A stretch of DNA of 12,176 nucleotides from Clostridiales bacterium UBA4717 (GTDB lineage Bacteria > Bacillota > Clostridia > Oscillospirales > CAG-272): the NCBI GenBank assembly GCA_002404395.1, contig DHJP01000077.1, positions 1 through 12,176 of the forward strand. The letters run 5' to 3'. Position 1 is the first letter of the stretch, and every line of letters begins with the position of its first letter. Positions 5,762-12,176 of the stretch are shown one piece after another. Under the pieces are notes generated by a model. The model did no database searches and was not told the origin of the DNA. It saw only the letters and a list, made by a program, of their open reading frames with translations. Both the position numbers and the translations under genes were made by a program.

Positions 5762-6159
5762 ATTTACATCGACGAATTTGTGACATTCATGCCATACGAT
5801 ACGGTGGAGTTTTTGGAAAAATGCAGAACCGTCCGCTTGACGAATTGTACCTCATCACTCCGGAATATCTGACTCCGTATCTTACCTACATCAAGGAACA
5901 TCGGCGCATTTTTAAGGCCACCGTGGAACAGACATCGACACTGCGGATGACAGATGCATATCAGAAATTAAACTGCCATGTCTTTACACCGATCTTGAAT
6001 CGGTTCGGAGTGCCGCCGGAGGATCAAAAATATGTGATGAAATTCCATATCAGCGGACTGATGGCAATTATTGATGAATGGTTGAAAGAAGATTGCAATG
6101 ACAGCATAGGGCATATTATTTCGGTTATGCAACGCTGTATAAAAAATGTAAATATGTGA
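5762..6159 (+). pseudogene. TetR-family regulator remnant lacking its DNA-binding domain
   Basis: The frame from ATG 5821 to TGA 6157-6159 (112 residues) has the features of a TetR C-terminal domain of the DhaS-like/TetR_C_8 type: R-P-L-D-E-L-Y, T-P-E-Y-L-T-P-Y-L, F-x-P-I-L-x-R-F-G-V-P and a final I-x-x-V-M-Q-R-C-I. The preceding stretch 5762-5821 continues the homology only in another frame (I-Y-I-D-E-F-V-T-F-M-P-Y-D-T-V-E-F-L-E-K). Adding one A to the five-A run at 5817-5821 would join the two. The N-terminal helix-turn-helix, about 50-60 residues, is absent: the sequence immediately left is the tRNA terminator. So the gene appears both truncated and frameshifted. A short internal product from ATG 5821 is possible but could not bind DNA. 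The frameshift rests on remembered family patterns and could be a sequencing error. Confidence 0.65.
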
Positions 6160-6330
6160 ATGCTTTTTGCTCGGTGCAACCGCCGATTTAACGAACAACT
6201 CGCATCCGTTCTTAACTTTGAAAGCTTAAGATTTTTCGTAGGAGAACATATACCAGCCTAAAAAGACGAAAAGATCTTTTTATAGTCCTCACGTAAGATC
6301 AAAAACAGATGAAAAATTTTGTGGTGAAAA

Positions 6331-7209
6331 ATGAACAGAGAAACAGCAAAATCTTATTTTGAACTTGTGTTCTCCATGCTGATTTTCGGCACGCTGGGGA
6401 TATTTCGCAGATACATAACGCTTTCGTCCTCTATGCTCGCGCTGTTTCGCGGCGTTCTGGGAAGTGTGTTTTTACTTGCTTTAGTTTTCGCAAAAGGCGG
6501 AAAGCTTCAAAAGCTTGACGTAAAAAAGTTGCTTTTGCTGACGGTGAGCGGCGCGCTCATGGGCTTGAATTGGATGCTGCTCTTTGAAGCGTACAATTAT
6601 ACCTCGGTCGCAGTAGCGACTATGTGCTACTATATGCAGCCGACTATCGTTATATTGCTTTCTCCGTTTGTATTTGGCGAAAGGCTAACGCTCAAAAAGC
6701 TGCTCTGTTCAATCGCCGCTATCATCGGCATGGTCTTTGTATCCGGAGTTTTAGGCGGCAGTGAATTTCAAACGCAGGACATAAAGGGGATACTCTTTGG
6801 TATCGGCGCCGCCGCGCTTTATGCTGCTGTTGTGATTCTGAACAAAAAGACGGTTGTAGAGGATGTCTATGAAAAATCGATTATCCAACTTGCTTCTGCT
6901 GCAATCATTATGATACCGTATTTGCTGATGACTGAGAATGTGACTGAGCTCGCATTGAACGGAACGGCTGTTGTCATGATCTTTATTGTCGGCGTTGTGC
7001 ATACGGGTATTGCATATGCCATGTATTTTGGCAGTATGAAAAATCTTAAAGCGCAGTCTATTGCGGTGTTGAGCTATATTGATCCGGTGTTTGCACTTTT
7101 GCTTTCCGCGGTTGTTCTGCGTGAAAAGTTGTCTTTGCTCGGAATAGTCGGAGCGATATTGATTATAGGTTCTGCTCTGGTCAGCGAAGCAACAGGGAAA
7201 AAACAATGA
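6331..7209 (+). CDS. EamA/DMT-superfamily transporter
   Basis: Encodes 292 residues, the standard length for a ten-helix drug/metabolite transporter made of two EamA repeats (about 10-137 and 150-285). Visible family features are the G-T-L-G-I-F-R-R first-helix region, E-A-Y-N-Y-T-S-V-A-V-A-T in repeat one and Y-I-D-P-V-F-A-L-L-L-S in repeat two. E-R-L-T and E-K-L-S precede the last helix of each repeat. Members move small metabolites or amino acids across the plasma membrane; the substrate here is unknown. GGTG at 6323-6326 is a modest ribosome site. The TGA stop (7207-7209) overlaps the ATG of the next gene (7206-7208), implying translational coupling with the large putative nuclease. No clear promoter is visible in 6160-6330, although AAAAAGA and TCTTTTT can form a small stem near 6260-6281. 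Confidence 0.9.
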   Translation: MNRETAKSYFELVFSMLIFGTLGIFRRYITLSSSMLALFRGVLGSVFLLALVFAKGGKLQKLDVKKLLLLTVSGALMGLNWMLLFEAYNYTSVAVATMCYYMQPTIVILLSPFVFGERLTLKKLLCSIAAIIGMVFVSGVLGGSEFQTQDIKGILFGIGAAALYAAVVILNKKTVVEDVYEKSIIQLASAAIIMIPYLLMTENVTELALNGTAVVMIFIVGVVHTGIAYAMYFGSMKNLKAQSIAVLSYIDPVFALLLSAVVLREKLSLLGIVGAILIIGSALVSEATGKKQ

Positions 7210-9365
7210 TTTCCGATATAAAAGTCGATCTTTCCGTCGTGAAAAGAAGCTTGATTAGCGTAATAGATCAACGCAGGTCATTGATAGCTTCGGATGAAAA
7301 CACGATATTACAAGAGTTATACGATAACTATTTGCCGAAATCCGATATTGACGGAAATAAATTGTGCCGTTGCAAAAAACGGTTTGCAGATTTTTATGCC
7401 GAAAAGTGCAGGGAATTATCTGAGTATTGTTCTGCGGATAACAAAAATTTTGACAGGTCAAACGTGAGTATTTCGGAAAATGACGGCAGGGTGTTTTCTT
7501 CAGGAGTATTTGTCAGTCTGATAAAACATTTGAGAATAGAGCAGGCACTGCGTGGTGCGGACGATCAAACGGCGATTTGCATACTTGAATGTCTGCACGC
7601 CCATTTGGGTAATGTATATTATTTTTCCGTGGATGATAATGTATTGAAAGCCTTGTTTGAAAATGCGATTTTGTTATATTTATCCGATAAAGGGTGTTGG
7701 GATAAAAAAGATATCGAAACGCAGGAGATCATCAGATCCATGAATAGGCTTATAAGCGCGTACAGCATTGACTATGAAATAATAAACGGCGAAATCGTTT
7801 TAAGCGATGAAACCGATAAAGCGATTCAAAGCAAACTCGGACGGCTGGCGGCAATGTTCGGAGGTGTTGATTTTTTAAGAAGATTGTTCGTCGGAAATAT
7901 TGTTCCGAAGTTTGAAAACAAAATTGACCGATTTTTGATCCACCGGAACAAACAACAATTTCCGATGAAAATTGACAAGTTGAGAGTGCCGCTAAATTAT
8001 CTGATACATATAGGAATCAGGCACATCAATACCGAACGCTCAGTCCTCCTTACGGAAAACGGAGCTGAAAGTCTGTTTGGCAGAATAATTCAAGACAGCA
8101 GCGATTATTTGAATGTGTTAAATTTGCAGTCATATTCAGTGTTTGAGGATCTGTTTTGTGACTTTGAAACCATACCGTTGTACTTGAGTAAAAATATCGC
8201 TTTTGAAAAAATGTTCACGCCTTCTCAATACAGACCGGATTTTGTTCGCAGCTATTTGATAAAAGTGTATGCCCCTTTGTTTAAAAATGTCGCTTGCTCA
8301 GATTATACTTTTGATGAATATATGAAGCTTTGCCAGACTGTATTGGATGACAGGCGAATTTGTGCGACATATACTTTTGATGAATTGCGGCGGAAAACAA
8401 ATATAAAGGAAAAAGCTTTAAGACGCATTTTATCAGACGTTAGCCTTGACTACAAAGAGGTGAACTGCGGATTTGATTCATTTCTGGCAAAAACAAATTA
8501 TAACGAGAGACCGCTTGTCAAGCTTGAAGATAACAGTTACTTTTTATTATCGGCTTACTTTAACGGATTTGCTTTTTGTGAAGTGATATATCATAAATTG
8601 AAACCCCTCTATCCGCTGAACATTGACCGGGACAAGGGTTACAGAACAGAAGATATGATAAAATCATTTTTTGACTTTAAAAAAATTCCTTATCATTGCG
8701 GGAAATACAGAATTGATAAGTCAAATACGAACGAATGTGACCTGTTTATCGAAACCGATAAGCAGATCGTATTTTTTGAAATAAAAAGCAGACCTTTGCC
8801 CGAAACATTTGAACAAGGCGATGATGTGAAAACTTTACGCTGTCTTGCCGAAGGTATGATAAAGGCTCAGATACAATGCCTGAAGCATGAGTATTGTTTG
8901 AAGAAGAACGGAAAAATTATTATAGAGGATGTCGGCGGAAAAGGCAGGCTCGGTACATATCGTTTGAATTGGAATAACAGACGCATTATATGTATCAGTG
9001 CTTGTGCTCAGGAATACTTATTTTTAACAAATAAGGTATTCAGTGAAAAGTTATTGGAAAGCTTGCTTGTTTCCTCATATCATGCAAATGATAAAAGCAG
9101 AGAGAATGAGTTATATAAGTTAAATAGGCTCAGCGACGAACTTAAAAATACCGTAAACGAAATGTGCAGATCAGATATAAATACCGATCGGATTTTCTTT
9201 GACACATTGTTCAGAAGCGCACAACAGATATATACCATATTGAGTGTGAGCAACTCGCCCGATGAGTTTATTAACTATTTAACCGAGCCCATATATATCG
9301 TTGACGGCAGTGACGACGTATACTGTCAACTGCTCGGTAGCATTAAACGGTCGAAGGAAGTGTGA
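7206..9365 (+). CDS. Uncharacterised 719-residue protein with PD-(D/E)XK nuclease-like domain
   Basis: I do not recognise the full protein. Residues about 480-560 carry a PD-(D/E)XK (restriction-endonuclease-fold) pattern: E482 in R-T-E-D, D512 in N-E-C-D-L-F-I, E525-I-K527 after the hydrophobic strand Q-I-V-F-F, then a helix with Q555. Upstream, D-E-L-R-R-K-T-N-I-K-E-K-A-L-R-R-I-L (about 395-415) looks like a winged-helix or HTH segment. R-P-L-V-K-L and S-Y-F-L-L-S follow. Residues 1-390 are mostly helical with no known motif, signal or membrane segment. AGGGA (7194-7198) is a ribosome site seven bases before ATG, whose ATGA overlaps the transporter stop. The gene is A/T-rich: 8401-8460 is 35% G+C by hand count, against 52% in 11581-11640, suggesting transfer. 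It could be a defence or DNA-processing nuclease. Confidence 0.72.
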   Translation: MISDIKVDLSVVKRSLISVIDQRRSLIASDENTILQELYDNYLPKSDIDGNKLCRCKKRFADFYAEKCRELSEYCSADNKNFDRSNVSISENDGRVFSSGVFVSLIKHLRIEQALRGADDQTAICILECLHAHLGNVYYFSVDDNVLKALFENAILLYLSDKGCWDKKDIETQEIIRSMNRLISAYSIDYEIINGEIVLSDETDKAIQSKLGRLAAMFGGVDFLRRLFVGNIVPKFENKIDRFLIHRNKQQFPMKIDKLRVPLNYLIHIGIRHINTERSVLLTENGAESLFGRIIQDSSDYLNVLNLQSYSVFEDLFCDFETIPLYLSKNIAFEKMFTPSQYRPDFVRSYLIKVYAPLFKNVACSDYTFDEYMKLCQTVLDDRRICATYTFDELRRKTNIKEKALRRILSDVSLDYKEVNCGFDSFLAKTNYNERPLVKLEDNSYFLLSAYFNGFAFCEVIYHKLKPLYPLNIDRDKGYRTEDMIKSFFDFKKIPYHCGKYRIDKSNTNECDLFIETDKQIVFFEIKSRPLPETFEQGDDVKTLRCLAEGMIKAQIQCLKHEYCLKKNGKIIIEDVGGKGRLGTYRLNWNNRRIICISACAQEYLFLTNKVFSEKLLESLLVSSYHANDKSRENELYKLNRLSDELKNTVNEMCRSDINTDRIFFDTLFRSAQQIYTILSVSNSPDEFINYLTEPIYIVDGSDDVYCQLLGSIKRSKEV

Positions 9366-9434
9366 TCCTTACCAAGTAAAGTTTCAAGTTTCACGTTTGC
9401 CTTTGGGATCGTCTTGTGCGGTATGGAGATCATA

Positions 9435-10118
9435 ATGGATATAGAATTATTTTATGAAACAGAGGGAAACGGTGAAACGCTTATCCTTTTACACGGAAAC
9501 GGCGAAGACAGTTCCTATTTCAAAAATCAGATCGATTACTTCCGAAGCAAATATCGTGTGATCGCTTTGGATACAAGAGGTCACGGTAAATCGCCGAGAG
9601 GCAAAGCGGAATTTACCATTGAGCAATTTTCTCGCGATTTATATGACTTTATGAATCTGCACAATATTTCGGATGCAGTGATCCTTGGTTTTTCCGACGG
9701 AGCCAATATTGCTATGAAATTTGCAATGAGCCACCCGGAAATGATAAAAGCATTGATCCTTAACGGCGGAAATCTGAATGCCGATGGAGTAAAGCGGACA
9801 GTGCAGCTGCCGATTGAGATCGGATACAAAATTGCGAAACGCTTTGCCGAGAAATCGCCTGAAGCCGAAAAGAATGCGGAAATGCTCGGCTTGATGGTGA
9901 ACGATCCGAATATCGAGCCGCATGAATTGTCAAAAATTACTGCGCCGACGCTTGTAATCTGCGGAACAAGAGACATGATAAAAGAATCTCACACCAAAAT
10001 AATTGCGGCAGGCATACCGAATTCGAGATTGAAATTTGTGAAAGGGAATCATTTTATTGCGAATAAGAATCCGACGGAATTTAATAGGGCAGTCGAAGAT
10101 TTTCTGAAAACCGTTTGA
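9435..10118 (+). CDS. Alpha/beta hydrolase
   Basis: Encodes 227 residues with the full alpha/beta-hydrolase signature. H-G-N-G-E (20-24) supplies the oxyanion-hole loop. D-T-R-G-H-G-K-S (46-53) follows the third core strand. S87 is the nucleophile in G-F-S-D-G, with D180 (G-T-R-D) and H206 (G-N-H-F) completing the triad. Such enzymes cleave esters, lactones, amides or related bonds; the substrate cannot be told, and the cap region (about 112-165) is short. The start is ATG 9435, preceded by GGAG at 9425-9428 with six bases between. Upstream in-frame ATG 9423 and TTG 9414 overlap or precede that site. The gene follows the putative nuclease by 69 bases with no obvious promoter or terminator between, so it may be read from the same transcript. 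Confidence 0.9.
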   Translation: MDIELFYETEGNGETLILLHGNGEDSSYFKNQIDYFRSKYRVIALDTRGHGKSPRGKAEFTIEQFSRDLYDFMNLHNISDAVILGFSDGANIAMKFAMSHPEMIKALILNGGNLNADGVKRTVQLPIEIGYKIAKRFAEKSPEAEKNAEMLGLMVNDPNIEPHELSKITAPTLVICGTRDMIKESHTKIIAAGIPNSRLKFVKGNHFIANKNPTEFNRAVEDFLKTV

Positions 10119-10150
10119 CGAGGCAGTTCGATTATTGTGTAAATTTCAGA

Positions 10151-10190
10151 GACGGCGGAAATATGAATAACACATCATATTCCCGCCGTC
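10151..10190. terminator. Hairpin between convergent genes, probable two-way terminator
   Basis: GACGGCGG plus AATATGA (10151-10166, one mismatch) pairs with TCATATT plus CCGCCGTC (10175-10190), a strong stem of 15 pairs. It lies between the hydrolase stop (10118) and the stop of the glycyl radical enzyme gene (10227), which converges from the right. Neither side carries a clear T run, so it may work weakly, block exonucleases, or be a repeat. Confidence 0.6.
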
Positions 10191-10226
10191 AAGCAAAAAT
10201 GTCGGATATTAAAGCTTACCCGACGA

Positions 10227-12176
10227 TCAGTATTCTGCCCTCTCTATGACTTCCTGCTGCAAGGCCGGTGAGAGTCTGACAAAATAATCGCTGTAGCCGC
10301 CGATCCTGACAATCAGATCGCGGTGTGCTTCCGGGTGGATTCTTGCGTCTTCAAGCGTTTTGCGGTCTACCGAGTTTATTTGCATCTCAATACCGCCGCG
10401 CTTCATGAAGGTTTCTACCATTGTTACAAGCAGGTGACGTTTGTTCGCGTTGAACGTGCGTTTCGCGAATTTGACGTTCACTACCATTCCGGCGAGAAAA
10501 TCCGACTGATCCCATCCGGTGAGTGAATTTATCATCGCGGTCGGACCGCTTGTGTCGCGGCCCTGAACCGGACAGCAGCCATCGGAATAGGCTTTCCCTT
10601 TATTACGTCCGTCAAAGGTCGCGCCCATTGCCTCTCCGCGCGATGCATGGGTTATATAAGAGAATGTACCGGGGATCAGAAATTTGTTTTCTGATAGCTT
10701 TCTGTAAGAAAGCTCACGTATAATTGAGGCGAGTGTTTTCGCGATCGGGTCTATACGACCGTCGTCGTTTCCGTAGTGCGGAAGGCGGTTGATTATATAC
10801 TGTCTGAGCGGCTCATTTCCCTCAAAATCGTCTGCTATGATTTTTAAAAATTCGCTTGCGGTCAACTTTTTCTGAATAAAGCAGAGTTCGTTCACGGCTG
10901 TGATCGAATCGACCGCTGTTGCAAAACCTATGAATATCGGTTGAATAAAAACATACTTTGCACCGCCGCCGTATAGTCCGCGGCAGTGTTCCATGCAGTC
11001 GTCGATAAAGCAGCAGATGCGCATCGGTTCGTTTCCGTTTCGGTCGGCTTCGAGGATTTTAAACTCATAGTTGCGGACCCCGTCGGTGAGCTTTTCGCGT
11101 ATCTTCTCACCGAACAGACGTATCAGCTCGTCTTTTCCGGCAACATCGGTGTTTTCTGCGACAGTCTCGACAAGCAGACGCGGGAGATCTATCGTCACCG
11201 CCGTCGTGTGTCCTCTCGAACGCCCGGAGACCGTGATCTCGGCACAGGTCGAGTGAATATAATCGACAGCTTCCGAGCGGGCTATTCCGAGCTTTTCAAG
11301 CGAAGAAACGATCACATCGTCGTTGAAGAACGCCGGGTGCGTGACTCCTTTGGCGAGGATGCTGACCGAGTATTCTATTATCTCGCGTCCGGTCTTGGAG
11401 TTTACCGACAGCGCACCGTTCGGGTCGGACATTTTTATGTGTTCAAGCGCGGTCAAAAACATATATGTGAGTTCGTTTTCAATAAGTTTTCCGTTCTCGT
11501 CCTGCCCGCCGACCATGAATCCGCAGGCGGCGCGGGAGAAGACGCGGTCGGAAACGCCGAGGCAGAAGAAGTCAATAAGCTCCTGCGCTTCTTGACGGGT
11601 CAGCTTTCCGGACGCGATGTCTCTTTCATAAAAGTCGTTCAGATATCTGTCGGGCCGTCCGAGAGGGTAGAGCCCGAAAAGGTTCGACAGAAAGAAATGC
11701 ACGCTTTGAATTGCCTCAAAGAAGCTATCCGCCGGTTCCGCCGGCACTTTTTTTATAGTCTCAGACATGCGGAGAAGCTCGTCGCGACGTTTGCCGACCG
11801 CTTTTTCTGCGAGCGCTGCGGCTTTTTCGGAATACCTGTCGGCGAGACCGAGGAGCGCTTCAAGCTCAAAGATACAGCATTGGCAGAACTCTATGCTCTC
11901 AGCGACCGATGAATCAACATCCATGATGTCGGGACGTGAATTGAATTTCCGAAGCTTTTCATAAAGTTCGTCGATGACGTTCCGAACGCCGACCGAAAGC
12001 AGTTTTCCGAAATCGAGCGCAATATGATCCTTCCGTGCGCCCGGGCTGTGGAGCGGAAACGGTGAGCTTTCAAACGCGTCGCAGAGTTTGTTGTAGCGCT
12101 TTTGTTCATCTTCGGACATTTGCGGAAGATAAAGGCGTCCGCAGAGAAGATCGTTTTCATATATGACAGGTTCAGC
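10227..12176 (-). CDS. Glycyl radical enzyme (pyruvate formate-lyase family), N-terminus beyond the window
   Basis: The frame stays open to the right edge, giving 649 visible residues; an internal ATG at 12119 is not the start because A-E-P-V-I-Y-E-N-D-L-L-C-G-R-L before it fits the family. The C-terminal radical site R-I-G-G-Y-S is present, the radical glycine being codon 10296-10298. The thiyl cysteine lies in S-T-C-A-E (codon 11244-11246). A single Cys followed two residues on by Glu is the C-x-E pattern of dehydratases and lyases such as CutC; pyruvate formate-lyase has two adjacent cysteines instead. Other hallmarks are H-Y-G-N-D-D, the D-G-R and P-V-Q-G-R-D-T-S-G-P-T-A block, and K-R-G-G-I-E-M-Q-I-N. 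The enzyme would be cytoplasmic and oxygen-sensitive, and needs a radical-SAM activase, not in this window. The substrate is unassigned. Confidence 0.93.
   Translation of the reverse strand, partial: AEPVIYENDLLCGRLYLPQMSEDEQKRYNKLCDAFESSPFPLHSPGARKDHIALDFGKLLSVGVRNVIDELYEKLRKFNSRPDIMDVDSSVAESIEFCQCCIFELEALLGLADRYSEKAAALAEKAVGKRRDELLRMSETIKKVPAEPADSFFEAIQSVHFFLSNLFGLYPLGRPDRYLNDFYERDIASGKLTRQEAQELIDFFCLGVSDRVFSRAACGFMVGGQDENGKLIENELTYMFLTALEHIKMSDPNGALSVNSKTGREIIEYSVSILAKGVTHPAFFNDDVIVSSLEKLGIARSEAVDYIHSTCAEITVSGRSRGHTTAVTIDLPRLLVETVAENTDVAGKDELIRLFGEKIREKLTDGVRNYEFKILEADRNGNEPMRICCFIDDCMEHCRGLYGGGAKYVFIQPIFIGFATAVDSITAVNELCFIQKKLTASEFLKIIADDFEGNEPLRQYIINRLPHYGNDDGRIDPIAKTLASIIRELSYRKLSENKFLIPGTFSYITHASRGEAMGATFDGRNKGKAYSDGCCPVQGRDTSGPTAMINSLTGWDQSDFLAGMVVNVKFAKRTFNANKRHLLVTMVETFMKRGGIEMQINSVDRKTLEDARIHPEAHRDLIVRIGGYSDYFVRLSPALQQEVIERAEY

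Noticed and set aside
5635..5820. Open frame running through the tRNA into the TetR remnant, starting M-A-E-L-A-D-A-L-D-S-G
   Set aside because: The first part is the tRNA-Leu and its terminator read as protein, a well-known artefact. Only the section after the terminator has protein-like content.
10986..11912. 308-residue frame on the plus strand inside the glycyl radical enzyme gene
   Set aside because: It is antisense to a clearly conserved enzyme, has no recognisable domain, and reflects G/C-rich codon positions of the real gene.
1..12176. CRISPR array or insertion sequence
   Set aside because: No regularly spaced repeats with unique spacers, no transposase-like frame and no terminal inverted repeats were seen.

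Overview
The window looks like a piece of an anaerobic Clostridia-type Firmicutes chromosome, plausibly a gut member of the Oscillospirales or Christensenellales. The evidence is the SLH (S-layer homology) surface protein, consensus TTGACA-17-TATAAT promoters, GGAGG-type ribosome sites, an oxygen-sensitive glycyl radical enzyme, and clostridial styles of XRE, ImmA, MATE and TetR proteins. No taxonomic marker is present, so this is inference.

Layout, left to right. (1) 1-347: the end of an SLH-domain surface protein and a strong terminator. (2) 471-1703, minus strand: a Y-family lesion-bypass polymerase (DinB/Pol IV). (3) 1704-2080: a gene-free control region with two near-consensus promoters facing each other; the minus one points to dinB, the plus one to the next operon. 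(4) 2081-4477: a tight three-gene operon of XRE regulator, ImmA/IrrE-type zinc protease and MATE efflux pump. (5) 4538-5474: a sugar isomerase/epimerase-like TIM-barrel gene with its own promoter. (6) 5565-5757: a complete tRNA-Leu(CAG) unit with consensus promoter, leader hairpin, tRNA and terminator. (7) 5762-6159: the C-terminal remnant of a TetR regulator, lying against the tRNA terminator. (8) 6331-9365: a DMT/EamA transporter whose stop overlaps the start of a 719-residue unrecognised protein with a PD-(D/E)XK nuclease signature near its C-terminus. (9) 9435-10118: a small alpha/beta hydrolase. (10) 10227 to the right edge, minus strand: a glycyl radical enzyme, cut at its N-terminus by the window edge.

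Two parts deserve most attention. First, dinB and the XRE-ImmA pair share one promoter region with overlapping, opposed start sites and a dyad over the dinB -10 box. XRE repressors cleaved by ImmA/IrrE proteases control DNA-damage or mobile-element responses elsewhere (DdrO/IrrE, ImmR/ImmA). This arrangement therefore suggests a LexA-independent damage switch controlling a translesion polymerase and an efflux pump. Second, the A/T-rich 719-residue putative nuclease, coupled to a transporter gene, has no family I can name and is a candidate uncharacterised defence or DNA-processing protein.
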